64,000 bases of DNA, taken from assembly GCF_963678975.1 (NCBI RefSeq), contig NC_089272.1:42537391-42601390 (forward strand). Reading direction: 5' to 3'. Origin of the DNA: Dysidea avara (Eukaryota > Porifera > Demospongiae > Dictyoceratida > Dysideidae). The notes beneath the pieces were generated by a model. It did not search any database, was not told the DNA's origin, and saw nothing but the letters and a program-made list of their open reading frames with translations. Positions 49,868 through 61,984 of the stretch are shown piece by piece. Made by a program: the position numbers and the translations under genes. Numbering within the stretch: the stretch's first letter is position 1; each line of letters opens with the position of its first letter.

Positions 49868-52800
49868 TTTGCAGCTGATCTCTCTACTGGGTGACTTGAA
49901 ATGTAGCTGAACTATATACAGGATGGCTTCTTTGTAGCTGAACTCTCTACAAGGTAACCTATTCTAGCTGGTCTCTCTACAGGGTATTTTGTTTCTAGCT
50001 GAACTCTCTACAGGTGATTTGTTTGCAGCTAAACTCTCTACATGGTAGTGTCTTTGTAGCCGAACTCTCTGCATGATGGTTTCTTTGTAGCTGAACTCTC
50101 TATAAGGTGACTTCGTCTAGCTGAACTCTCTACAGGGTGATTTTTTGTAGCTGAACTCTCTGCAGGGTGATTTGTTTGCAGCTGAACTGTCTACATGATG
50201 GTGTCTTTGTAGCTGAACTCTCTACAAGGTAACCTATTCTAGCTGGTCTCTCTACAGGGTATTTTGTTTCTAGCTGAACTCTCTACAGGTGATTTGTTTG
50301 CAGCTAAACTCTCTACATGGTGGTGTCTTTGTAGCCGAACTCTCTGCATGATGGTTTCTTTGTAGCTGAACTCTGTACATGATGGTTTCTTTGTAGCTGA
50401 ACTCTGTACATGATGGTTTCTTTGTAGCTGAACTCTTTACAAGGTGGCTTCTTCTAGCTGAATTCTCTACGGGGTAATTTTTTTGTAGCTGAACTCTCTA
50501 TATGATGGTTTCTTTGTAACTGATCTCTCTACAAGGTAACTTCTTCTAGCTGATCTTTCTACTGGGTGGTTCCTTTGTAGCTGAACTCCCTACATGATGT
50601 TTTCTTTGTAGCTGAACTCTCTACAAGGTAACTTCTTCTCTACAGGGTGATTTGTTGTAGTTGAATTCTCTACAAGGTGGTTTGTATGAGGCTGAACTCT
50701 CTACATGGCGGTTTCATTGTAGCTGAATTCTCTACAGAGTGATTTGTTTGCAGCTGAACTCTCTACATGATGGTTTCTTTGTAACTGAACACTCTACAAG
50801 GTGACTTCTTCTAGCTGATCTTTCTACAGGGTGAATTGTTGTAGCTGAACTATCTACAAGGTAACTTCTTCTAGCTGATCTCTATACACGGTGATTTGTT
50901 TGTAGTTGAATTCTGTACAGGTGGTTTCTTTGTAGCTGAACTCTGTACATGATGGTTTCTTTGTAGCTGAACTCTTTACAAGGTGGCTTCTTCTAGCTGA
51001 ACTCTCTACGGGGTAATTTCTTTGTAGCTGAACTCTCTATATGATGGTTTCTTTGTAACTGATCTCTCTACAAGGTAACTTCTTCTAGCTGATCTTTCTA
51101 CTGGGTGATTTGTTTGCAGCTGAACTCTCTACATGGTGGTTTCTTTGTTGCTGATAGGGACCCGCCGATTATGCTGGCATAATTATGAGCATAATAGGTG
51201 TCTGAAAGCATTGAGCATAATGCTAGCATAATAGGTAGAATATTTGTGTAATAGTATGAATTCTTGCTTATCAAAATAGCTATCACAGAAAGATCGATAT
51301 ACTCTAATAGAACAGTCAGTAACTCTAATAGAACAATCACATTGCTGACTGTTCTATTAGAGTATATCGATCTTTTCTGTGATATGCATTTTGACAAGTA
51401 AGTTTGTGCTTCAGCCACTTATTATTTATCCATAAATTGGAAATTATTAGCAGAGCATGAGAACTGAGGCATAAATAATTGGGCATAATTTGAGCATAAT
51501 GGGTAAGTATTGAGCATAAATTTAAGCATAATAGGTAAATTTTTGAGCAGTGCAGCACAGCATAGTAGGTAAAATTATGAGCATAATCGGCGGGTCCCTA
51601 GTTGCTGAACTCTCTACAAGCTGAATTCTTCTACCTGATCTCTCTACAGGGTAATTTGTTTGTAACTGAACTCTGTACAAGTGCGTTTTTGTGGGTGATC
51701 TCACTGCAGGTTGATTTGTTTGTAGCTGAACTCACTAAAGGGTGATTTTGCTTGTAGCTGAACTCCTTGCATTGTATCTAGTTTCTAGCTGTTCTCTCTA
51801 CAGGGTGATTTGTTTGTAGCTGATATCTCTACAAGTTGATCTGTGTGTAGCTGATCTCTCTACAGGGTGATGTTTTGTAGCTGACTTCTCTTTAGGGTAA
51901 TTTTTTTCTAGCTGATCACTCTACGGGTTGATTTGTTTGTAACTGAACTCTCTACAGGGTGATTTGCTTGTAGCTGAACTCCTTACATTGTGTCTAGTTT
52001 CTAGCTGATCTCTCTACAGGGTGATTTGTTTGTAGCTGATCTCTCTACAAGTTGATTTGTGTGTAGCTGATCTTTCTACAGGTTGATTTGTTTGTAGCCG
52101 ATCTCTCTACAGGGCAATTTGTTTGTAGCTGAACTCTGTACAAGGTGCTTTTTTGTAGGTGATCTCACTGCAGGTTGATTTGTTTGTAGCTGAACTCACT
52201 CACTATAGGGTGATTTGCTTGTAGCTGAACTCCTTACATTGTGTCTAGTTTCTAGCTGATCTTTCTACAGGGTGATTTGTTTGTAGCTGAACTCTCTATA
52301 AGGTGTTTTGTTTGCAGCTGAACTCTCTACAGGGTGTTTTGCTTGTAGCTTATCTCTCTACAGGTTGATTTGTGTGTAACTGATCTCTCTACAAGCTGAT
52401 TTGTTTGTAGCTGAATTCTCTGCAAAGTGTTTGTTTGTAGTGACCTCTCTTCAGGGTGATTTGTTTCTAGCTGATCTCTCTACAGGGTGATTTTTTTGTA
52501 GCTGACCTCTCTTCAGGGTGATTTGTTTCTAGCTGATCTCTCTACAGGGTGATTTTTTTGTAGCTGACCTCTCTTCAGGATGATTTGTTTCTAGCTGATT
52601 GCTTTGTAGGTTGATTTGCTTGTAGATGAACTCTCTACAGGGTAACTTGCTTGTAGCTGAACTCCTTACTTTGTGTCTAGTTTGTAGCTGATCTCTCTAC
52701 AGGGTGATTTGTTTGTAGCTGAACTCCTTACATTGTGTGTAGTTTCTAGCTGATCTCTCTACAGGGTGATTTGTTTGTAGCTGATCTCTATACAAGTTGA

Positions 52801-54590
52801 TTTGTGTGTAGCTGATCTCTCTGCAGGGTGATTTGTTTGTAGCCGATCTCTCTACAAGGTAATTTTTTTGTAGCTGAACTATCTATAAGGTGATTTGTAT
52901 GTAGCTAATTTCTCTGCAGATTGATTTGTTTTAGCTGAACTCTGATTTGTTTTTAGCTTATCTCTGTACAGGTTGATTTGTGTGTAACTGATCTCTCTAC
53001 AAGCTGATTTGTTTGTAGCTGATAACTCTGCAGGTTGATTTGTTTCTAGATGATCTCTCTACCGGTTAATTTGTTTGTTGCTGATCGCTCTAAAGGTTGA
53101 TTTGTTTGTAGCTGAACTCTCCGCAAAATGTTTTGTTTGTAGTTGATCTCTCTACAAGGTAGCTGACCTCTATTTCAGGGTGATTTGTTTCTAGCTGATA
53201 TCTCTACAGGGTGATTTTTTGTAGCTGACCTCTCTTCAGGGTGATTTGTTTCTAGCTGATCGCTCTACAGGTTGGTTTGTTTGTAGCTGAACTCTCTCCA
53301 CGGTGATTTGCTTGTAGTTGAACTCCTTACATTGTGTCTAGTTTCTAGCTGATCTCTCTACAGGGTGATTTGTGTGTAGCTGATCTCTCTACAAGTGTGT
53401 AGCTGATCTCTCTGCAGGTTGATTTGTTTTAGCTGAACTCTCTACAGGGTGATTTATTTGTAGCTGAACTCCTTACATTGTGTGTAGTTTCTAGCTGATC
53501 TCTCTACAGGGTGATTTGTTTGTAGCTGATCTCTCTACAAGTTGATTTGTGTGTAGCTGATCTCTCTGCAGGTTGATTTGTTTGTAGCCGATCTCTCTAT
53601 AGGGTAATTTGTTTGTAGCTGAACTCTCTATAAGGTGATTTGTTTGTAGTTGATCTCTCTGCAGGTTGATTTGTTTTAGCTGAACTCTCTACAGGCTGAT
53701 TTGTTTGTAGCCGATCTCTCTACAGGGTAATTTGTTTGTAGCTGAACTCTCTACAAGTTGATTTGTGTGTAGCTGATCTCTCTGCAGGTTGATTTGTTTG
53801 TAGCCGATCTCTCTACAGGGTGATTTTTCTGTAGCTGACCTCTCTTCAGGGTGATTTGTTTCTAGCTGATTGCTCTACAGGTTGATTTGTTTGTAGATGA
53901 ACTCTCTACAGGGTAATTTGCTTGTAGCTGAACTCCTTACTTTGTGTCTAGTTTGTAGCTGTTCTCTCTGCAGGGTCATTTGTTTGTAGCTGAACTATCT
54001 ATAAGGTGATTTGTATGTAGCTGATCTCTCTGCAGATTGATTTGTTTTAGCTGAACTCTCTACAGGGTGATTTGTTTCTAGCTTATCTCTCTACAGGTTG
54101 ATTTGTTTGTTGCCGATCGCTCTAAAGGTTGATTTGTTTGTAGCTGAACTCTCTGCAAAGTGTTTTGTTTGTAGTTGATTTCTCTACCAGGTGATTTTTT
54201 GTAGCTGACCTCTCTTCAGGGTGATTTTTTTCTAGCTGATATCTCTACAGAGTGATTTTTTGTAGCTGACCTCTCTTCAGGGTAATTTGTTTCTAGCTGA
54301 TCGCTCTACAGGTTGGTTTGTTTGTAGCTGAACACTCTACAGGGTGATTTGCTTGTAGCTGAATTCTGTGTAACTGAATTCTCTAGAGAGTGACTTAATT
54401 GTAGCTGAATTCTCTACACAGTGCATGACTTGTTTATAGCTGAACTTTCTTCAGTGTAACTTGTAATGCTCTGAATCTCTATAGTGATATAATTGCTTAA
54501 CTCTCCACATGGTGACTGTCTTCTTGCTGAACTGTCTATAAGATTAACTGTTTGCAGCTGAACTCCCTACAGAATAACTTGTGATGTAAT
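49868..54590 (+). repeat. 31-bp satellite array, ~4.7 kb
   Basis: About 135 tandem units of a 31-bp repeat (TGTAGCTGAACTCTCTACAG / GGTGATTTGTT), interrupted by the 446-bp MITE at 51155-51600. Units fall into subtypes: TGATGGTTTCTTTGTAG prevails before the MITE, GGTGATTTGTTTGTAG after it. Blocks of units recur at ~275 bp (AAGGTAACCTATTCTAGC at 49951 and 50226) and ~540 bp (ACGGGGTAATT at 50469 and 51008), i.e. higher-order structure. The period is not a multiple of three and no ORF runs through it. Confidence 0.92.
51155..51600. mobile_element. 446-bp hAT-like MITE, copy 1
   Basis: Ends TAGGGACCCGCCGATTATGC and its reverse complement; perfect 8-bp duplication GTTGCTGA (51147-51154, 51601-51608), which is satellite sequence. 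The centre is an ~85-bp palindrome of the ACTCTAATAGA motif. Apparent ORFs on the minus strand are a consequence of the inverted structure. Confidence 0.92.
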
Positions 54591-54671
54591 AAAATTCTAT
54601 AATGGAATAAATAAATTAGCCGAATGCTCTATTAGGGTGACTGTTCTATTAGAGTATCTCGATCTCGCTTT

Positions 54672-55441
54672 TGCTACACGGAATTGGCTTTCGAATCATA
54701 ACTCAGTGGTTTGTAATCCGATTCTTCTGTACTACTGCAGGACTTTCAATGAAGATTATTCCAGCTATACACTGATTTTCAGCTCATTGCTCTAAGCGGT
54801 TTGCCTAGTAGGCGTGAAAACTAATACTTTTTTATTCATAAAAATCGATCGCGTAATTGTGACACAGGTTGGGTTTTGTGTCCTATCTCCGTGGTCTTTA
54901 TCTCGATTCCTTTCAAACCACCAAAAGGCACTCCTACGATGGTTACTCCATCTACATAGTAATTTTCAACTCATTCCATGGAGCGGTTTAACCTTTAGGC
55001 GTGACAACAAATCGATCTTGTTTTACGCGAATAATCGGTCATAACTCCTGAACCATTCATCGGATTTGTACCAAATTTGATGCCAGGATTCGTCTTTAGC
55101 CTCCCTTTCTGTGTGCCAAATTTCAAGGCGATCGGAGTACGCGTTTGCTTGTTACAGCAATTTTTGCAAGTGTGCGAAAAGACGAAGAAGAAGAAAAAAA
55201 ACGAAGGAAAAAAACGAGACTTTGGAAGCTCGTATCTCGGAAATGGCCGGAGCGATTTCCTTCAGATTTGGAATGTAGACTCCCTTGGCTGGTGGGCAAC
55301 TGTGTAGCAAATTTGGTTCCAATCAGATAAGTGATCACCGAGATACAAAGGTGTGAAAATGACGTTTTCGTTCTTCCTGTAAATATACTCACGGTGTGGC
55401 GCGCCGGCTTCTTGGGCCGCACGACACACTACCGTGTGTCT
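54672..55441 (+). repeat. Interspersed repeat R1, copy B (unbroken)
   Basis: The ~770-bp reference copy for the segments at 1716-2068, 7697-7714, 12662-12840 and 16242-16650. Begins near ACACGGAATTGGC and ends CACTACCGTGTGTCTTGAT; ACACGG/CCGTGT could be short inverted ends. ORFs inside it are short and unrelated to known proteins. Element class unknown. Confidence 0.8.
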
Positions 55442-55636
55442 TGATACTATCAAGCCTACTGTATCTATGAGTAAGTACTTTACCATATACGCGAAACGTT
55501 ACCTGAGTGACGCGAAGAATATACGGAGACTGTACCCTAGGAGTGCGCATCAAATAAGACTTCATTGTCACGTGAGTAACCATGTGCACGGAAATAGAGA
55601 ATAAGTCGTCAAGAAGAGGCGAAGCAGGAGCAATGG

Positions 55637-57962
55637 TAGGGTCCGCAATCCGAAAAATCAACTTCTACAAATCAATCCCCCTACCATTGTGGGATGTTCA
55701 TTGTAGTATCCCATTCAGGAGCGGATCCAGGGGGGGGGGGGAGGCTTTGGGGGCTGAAGCCCCCCCTTCATATTTAGGCTTTACTTGATCAATATGCTGA
55801 GTATTGTAATGAAATTTTGTCTTAGCATATTAATTATATGATCACTAATAATACAAATACTCATAAAACCACCTTATAAACATCTTTCCAAGGTATTATC
55901 AGTAGCTTTTTGCTAAAGTTTATGCAAAAAGGACCCGTATCAGCATTGGAGGTGTACAAGATCGAGATACTCTAATAGAGCAGTCAGCTAACTACTCTAA
56001 TAGAACATTCACTAGAAACATGTAGTTGGTTCTGTTATGGAATTTTTCCAAATATGCCTGCACCTATACATACAATGAAGTGCATTTGTCTGTTTAAAGG
56101 GCTTCATTCTGCTTGTATAGTTAATATGTATGGAAATACTTAATTCAGGTACACAATTTCCATTGAAAATACTCTCAGATTCAATCTTGTATTGTTCAAA
56201 TTTCAAAAGTTTCCACTTTCAACATAGCATGCACCTATTCAGTGTTGTGCAATTGTGAGAAGGGTGCATCATATACTTGGTTGTCTGTACCTACCCAAAC
56301 TTTTCCATTAGCAAAATGCTTCAGAGAGACCTATATAATCTAAAGGCAGTATATAAAATATCTACAGGTATGAATTTTATGTGAAAATGTCTCCAAATTG
56401 CAGTATTTTAGCATCTATTTTTCAAAAATTTCCTGGCGGAGCATGCCCCCAGACCCCCCTAGTTCCAGCATGCGAAGCATGCTGGGAAGTGTGCTTCACA
56501 CACCTCTACCCAAGAGATTAGTACCTTGAGTTAGCTCCCCCCCCCTTTAAATCCTAGATCCGCCCCTGCCATTGCTTGATCCACCATGAAACCGGAGGCA
56601 CGATTGTTGTCTTCACAGAAATATTGTTTTCAGTATCTCGCAAGATACAAAATTTATTATTTTTAATTTCGTGCTCCACACAAAGGACCGGATGAAGCTT
56701 GCTACTTAGCCAAATCGTATCCAGAGTTGTTGTAGTTGAAAAGTGCGCACAGAAATAAGTAAATGATTTGCCGGGTGTCCGGCATAGGGTTGCTTTCTTT
56801 GAAAAAACAGACAGATACGAAGTTTCGAATTCAAACTGCCCTACCACCCAGGGCAAGAGAAGCCAACTCTTCCTCATAGTATTTCGATACGGTTGGGTGC
56901 ATAGTCTGTCTATGCTGTTAGTTTGGAAAAGATCTGAGACTTCTGGGTGACAAAAATAAAAATTTTCTGCAGCATCAAAGAATTGTGTCGCACTTTCTAG
57001 CCATTTCCAGCGCTTCTACAACTACAACAATCATTAGTTATTGACTAAAACTATGGCAAAAGATGTCCCTGAACATTTGGTAGCAGCAGTTGCCAATTAT
57101 TGTTTCATCCACAGCTTCCACGTCTCACTCTAAGCTATGCATCAAGGGAGGCAGCAAAATCGTGCAAATTTGACTTCACCTCTCACGCTCCACAGCAGCT
57201 TCAAATCTTCACTAGATCACCGTGCATCACCATTATGCTGCAAAACATACCGAAAAGAGAGCAAAATCTTTCATTTTTGATTTGAGCTGGGTGGAGCTCC
57301 TGGTGAGCTGCTGGTATACTGCATCATATAAAATCACAGAAACACCAACTACTACTACTACCAAACGTTTTGATCCATCATTTATCATCATTCTAAACAA
57401 AATCAAGTGACCAGTGTGGCATCAGAAGTACTGGAAAGCACTTTGGTACCATTGAGAGAATCCCTTGAAATGACGCACGAAATTTTTGACGTTCTTCACC
57501 CAGATGGTGAGAAGTCTCAGATCCTTTCCAGACTAACAGCATAGACAGACTATGCATCCAACCTTATCACATCACTATGAGGAAGAGTTGGCTTTTCTTG
57601 TCTTGGCTGGTAGGGCAGTTTGAATTCGAAAATTTGTGTTTCGTTTTCTGCTTTTTGAGAGAAAGCAACCCTATGCCGGCAACCCAGTGAATCATTTGCT
57701 TATTACTGCGCGTACTTTTTAACTACATTAACTCTAGATAATATCTAGTTAAGCAGCAAGTTGTATCCTGTTCTTTGTGTGGAGCACGAAATTTAAAAAA
57801 TAATTTTTGCATCTCATGAAATACTAAAATCGATATTTCTGTGAAGACAACAATCGTGCCTCCGGTTTCATGGTGGATCTAGCAATGGGATACCACAATG
57901 AACATCCCACAATGGTAGGGGGTTCGATTTGGAAAAGTTGATTTTTCGGATTGCGGACCCTA
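55637..57962. mobile_element. Foldback transposon with ~460-bp inverted arms
   Basis: TAGGGTCCGCAATCCGAAAA starts at 55637 and its complement ends at 57962. The arms are 55637-55715 plus 56569-56945, and 57510-57962, interrupted on the left by a hAT-like MITE. Shared arm features include ACCGGAGGCACGATTGTTG and CTGTCTATGCTGTTAG. CAATGG flanks both ends (55631-55636; 57964-57969, one extra base on the right). The core (56946-57509) has no recognisable gene. Confidence 0.8.
55716..56568. mobile_element. hAT-like MITE, 853 bp, 5-bp target duplication, copy 2
   Basis: Left end CAGGAGCGGATCCAG, right end CTAGATCCGCCCCTG; CCATT on both sides (55711-55715, 56569-56573). The uninterrupted right arm of the surrounding foldback gives the empty site (ATCCCATTGC). 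Collinear with 40355-41183. Confidence 0.88.
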
Positions 57963-57969
57963 ACAATGG

Positions 57970-58690
57970 GTATGTCGTGGTTGTTAGTACTGTTTGTCTA
58001 GAATTTTGGTACGTACGTAGTGATTATTTTTCTTGCAATTTCGATAGCGGTACGTGCTGGTCTAAAACTTCAGCAGTCAGACCGCATGGACTATTGTCGT
58101 TTATGAATTCAGATAGACAAGTTTTAAACAAGGCGCGCCCACAACGCTGTGAAGGTTGAAAGTGCTGGTTTCCTGAAATTGCTTTCCGAAAATATGTATG
58201 TATGTGCTTGTGTTTGCACCAAAACTTTTGTATGCTAAAACCAGCTAATCGCAGACACTTTCCACGCTGGTGCCTATTGATTGGAGATTATAAGCGCCGC
58301 GCTACAGGGGTTTGGAATAGAGGAGGAAGGAAACAATTTAGCTCCATTAAAATGAATTGTGAAAGTGGTTGGTATGAGGTAAAACATGTGGATGATATAA
58401 AGTATGCATGGCATTCTAGACTAAATAATTTTAAGTAGCGCTTATGAGTCTGCAGTAGTTTTAAAAATTCAGCCATCTTTTAAACACATTATATGTGACA
58501 ATTGTTTGTGCTAAAGAACAAACAGTAATAAAAAATTAAATGATATACACCCCCAAGCCACCAGAGTTTGTAGTTTTAAGCACAGAAAGGGTCCAGCCAT
58601 TAACTATTGATTTTCAGATGCAAAAATTTGAAATAACTGTTACTATATATAGGTTATGCACTTATCAATGTCAAGCCCCACCTACCCCAG
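57970..58690. other. Unassigned stretch
   Basis: Contains 76- and 78-codon plus-strand ORFs (57929-58159, 58202-58438) without recognised domains. Could include an unidentified exon; no repeats paired. Confidence 0.35.
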
Positions 58691-58701
58691 GGAGAGGTGG
58701 G

Positions 58702-59147
58702 TAGGGACCCGCCGATTATACTCATAATTTAACCTATTATGCTATGCTGCACTGCTCAAAAATTTACCTATTATGCTTAAATTTATGCTCAATACTTACC
58801 CATTATGCTCAAATTATGCCCAATTATTTATGCCTCAGTTCTCATGCTCTGCTAATAATTTCCAATTTATGGATAAATAATAAGTGGCTGAAGCACAAAC
58901 TTACTTGTCAAAATGCATATCACAGAAAAGATCGATATACTCTAATAGAACAGTCAACTATGTGATTGTTCTATTAGAGTTACTGACTGTTCTATTAGAG
59001 TATATCGATCTTTCTGTGATAGCTATTTTGATAAGCAAGAATTCATACTATTACACAAATATTCTACCTATTATGCTAGCATTATGCTCAATGCTTTCAG
59101 ACACCTATTATGCTCATAATTATGCCAGCATAATCGGCGGGTCCCTA
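58702..59147. mobile_element. 446-bp hAT-like MITE, copy 2 (opposite orientation)
   Basis: Same length and nearly identical sequence to 51155-51600, reversed. 8-bp duplication GAGGTGGG at 58694-58701 and 59148-59155. Only a handful of differences from copy 1, so both are recent. Confidence 0.92.
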
Positions 59148-59374
59148 GAGGTGGGGATTGTTGAGGATTTGCAAATGCGAGAATGCAAATTCCCTGCCCC
59201 TAGGGACAACTTTGAGTTACGAATCCCCTACTACCGTACGCGCGGAAGTTTTCACGGTGTGAAATTTTAGCTTCATCATAACTAAACAAAATTTTCACGA
59301 TTTTATTTTCACGGTTAAAGGAGTTTAGGTTTTCGCGATTTTTCGCGGTTGGAAGTGTTGCCACGTGTTGCGAG

Positions 59375-60823
59375 ATGTCTATGAAAGATATAACTTATTA
59401 TTTTAAGCAAGTTAAACCGAATGTTTCACCAAGCAACGTGTCACAGTCTACTATTGAATGCGTTAAGAGAGAGTTAAAATCAATCTCGAGTCATAGTGCG
59501 AGTTGCAGCCATGGCAATGGACAACAAAAAACTCGTGGTGAATACATCAGGTTGAGTGACGAAGAACGAGCTACCATTGGTGAATATGCGGCGAAACATG
59601 GCCCTGCTGCTGCTATTCGTCATTTTAAGAAAGAAGGAAGTTTCCCGAATTTAAAAGAAGCCGGTGTTCGGGGATGGAGAGATGCTTATCGTCGGGAAGT
59701 GTTCAATCAGTCCAATGATCGAAAACGAGACAGACCAGTGGAAGTAACATAACTTCCACAAAAGCGGCGTTGAAGGCCACTCTTAATAGGGGAGGAGTTG
59801 GAGGAAGAGGTGAAATTGTTTATAAAGGCCTCGCGTGCAGAGGGAACTGTTGTGAATACTGAGACTGTCATGGGCACTGCAAGAGGTGTTGTCATCAGCC
59901 ATGATGCCAACTTGCTTGCTGAAAATGGAGGATACATCAACATAACAAAAGAGTGGGCTCAGCGAGTGCTTCAACGAATGGGTTTGATGAAGCGGAAAGG
60001 AACGATAAAAGCAAAGGTACTGCCATCTGATTTTGAAAAAGTGAAAAGGCAGTTTCTGTTTGATGTGCGCACGATTGTTGCAATGGAAAGCATTCCTAAA
60101 GAACTAATAATCAACTGGGACCAAACGGACATGAAATACGTGCCAGTGTCGGATTGGACTTTTGAAGAGAAGGGAGCTAAGAGAGTAGAAACTGCTGGGC
60201 TGGATGACAAACGGCAAATCACCGTTTTAATGTCATGTGCTATTGATGGAAAGCTGCTGCCTACTCAAGTGATATATACTGGCAAGACTCCTGCTTGCTT
60301 GCCCAAGGTCATATGTCCAAAAGATTGGTATTTGACCTACTCTGAAAACCACTGGTCAAATGAACACACCATGATGGGTTATCTTCATAACATATTACTT
60401 CCATATGTCACAGTGACACGCTGTAATCTGAAGCTGAGCCCAAATCATCCATGCCTCATGATATTTGATTCTTGAAAGGCCAAACTACTCCAGCATTTTT
60501 GGACTTTTTTAGAACAGAACAACATCTTAGTTGTAGAGGTTCCCCCAAACTGCACTGATCGATTGCAGCCATTAGATCTAGCAGTCAACAAACCCTTAAA
60601 GGATCAAATGAAAAAGCAATTCCATCTTTGGTATGCTGGAGAGGTCAAGAAGAAGATGGAAGATGGGCAAGGCAAGAAGGTTGTTGACCTGAAACTCACT
60701 AGGTTGAAGCCACTTAGGCTACAATGGTTGGTAAATGCATGCAGTTATGTGGAATGTAACAGTTTCATTCAGAATGGTTTTTCAGAAGCTGGGATCACTT
60801 TAACTTTGTCTCCATATATTTAA
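59375..60823 (+). pseudogene. Tigger/pogo-like DDE transposase
   Basis: One frame from ATG 59375 to TAA 60823, broken by TAA (59750), TGA (about 59774) and TGA (60473). The N-terminus has a helix-turn-helix-like region (RLSDEERATIGEYAAKHGPA, EAGVRGWRDAYRREV), then KRR near 59770 and an HTH region (EEEVKLFIKASRAEGTVVNT, ITKEWAQRVLQRMGLMKRKG). The DDE domain has D1 in INWDQTDMKYV (60119), D2 in CLMIFDS (60467) and D3 in RLQPLDLAVNKPLK (60575), with 35 residues between D2 and D3, as in the transposase at 18.9 kb. The catalytic triad is retained, but three stops make this copy defective. Confidence 0.85.
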
Positions 60824-61039
60824 CCCAAGCTAAATACTGTTACAGTATAAATACTATTACCACATTATCATGATTCATTATTTGACTATTTTCACTGAAT
60901 AGGAATACAATTATGTTCATGGTTAAATTTTACAATTGACTAATCATATAGTGTTACACTACTATGGAAACAACTCCAAAGTACCACTGGAAAAACACCT
61001 GGTAAGGTGCTCACGCATCAGTAATTCTGTATAGTTCAT

Positions 61040-61805
61040 CTAAAGGGGATCTTTCCCATGTGCAACACTTGTAGCATTAGCAATGGCATACAGGCCACAT
61101 TCTTTTCCTCCCTGTTGCTTCTGCACATTTTTCAAAATAGTAATATTGCTGGGTGAACAGTGAAATTGCTTTTTAAGTAAACACAATGTTGGTTCATCCC
61201 ATTTTGTATATGCTGAATCATATACTGACACCCTTTTGCCAGCTGTACCAATGGTAGTTGCACATATCCAGTGATCTCCACCAGTATGGAAAACCTGTAG
61301 AGCGTTGTGTGTCGGATCTTTGTGGGCTTTGTCGTGCAAGAGTGTGAGACGTAAACCATTAATCTTTGGGAATTTAGCTTTCAAAAGTCTTTGTGCAAAG
61401 TTAATGTGCTTGTCAGAGAGTTTCTCACCACTTCTAAGTATTTCTTTGTCAATATTGGTCAAACTTATGTCTCTAACTTTTACCCATATTTGTGTTTCCC
61501 CACTGACACTGTCATGTGACTCATCCTCATCAATTGGCTCGGTCTTCACTTTTACACCACGAATTGATGCACTGGGCTGTGCACTAACATCTGTATTACT
61601 GGGTTTGCTCCGAGGCTCTGTTTTTACCTCCAAAGATGTGCTACCCTGCGGCTGTGGTGTTGCCAGACTGGCATGGTCTACAGTGCCAACAGAAATTCCA
61701 GCAGCTGTAAGACACAAATGTACTATACTGAAATAATGATATCCTTTACATACCTTGTAGCTCACCAACCCCATCACTTTCTTCACTTAGTAGTTTATGT
61801 GACAT
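61040..61805 (-). CDS. Ulp1/SENP-like cysteine protease (C48 type), two exons, transposon-borne
   Basis: Exon 1 is 61805-61754 (ATG; MSHKLLSEESDGVGELQ). A 49-bp intron (61753-61705) has GTATGT donor and TTACAG acceptor, and exon 2 is 61704-61040. Together 717 nt encode 238 residues without interruption. The N-terminal half is disordered with two VKTEP motifs (sumoylation-like). The C-terminal domain shows the H-D-Q-C order of Ulp1 proteases: GGDHWICATTI (His), VSVYDSAY (Asp), VQKQQGGKECGLYAIANA (Gln, Cys). The substrate is unknown; deSUMOylation is the family activity. It faces the transposase within the same terminal repeats. Intact while the transposase is broken. Confidence 0.75.
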
Positions 61806-61912
61806 CTTCGTTACACTATCCTTTCCAGTAACTTAGTACTAATCATTATTGTAACCTAAATTATAGGCACTTATGTTATTGTAACTTAAACTAGGCACTT
61901 ATGTGTACGTAC

Positions 61913-61984
61913 CTTGTACATTAGCGTAAAAACCCTGTTGGGTGTTTGCTAATCAATAAATAAATAAAAAATAAAATAAATTTA
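61913..61984 (+). mobile_element. 72-bp LINE tail insertion
   Basis: Only the last bases of a CR1/L2 LINE: hairpin TTAGC 61921-61925 / GCTAA 61948-61952 with inner ACCC 61932-61935 / GGGT 61940-61943, then (AAAT)n. Flanked by TACGTAC at 61906-61912 and 61985-61991. An extremely 5'-truncated retrotransposition event, which landed at the 3' end of the HIRAN-like ORF. Confidence 0.82.

Noticed and set aside
51098..51558. Overlapping ORFs repeated almost identically at 58744-59270
   Set aside because: They lie in the two copies of the 446-bp palindromic MITE; the open frames follow from shared sequence, not from a gene.
49868..54590. A CRISPR-like array of regularly spaced repeats
   Set aside because: Units are directly tandem 31-mers with no unique spacers, in a eukaryotic genome.
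55082..55422. Several ORFs of 60-99 codons on both strands in R1
   Set aside because: No domain, not maintained in R1 copy A, and mutually overlapping.
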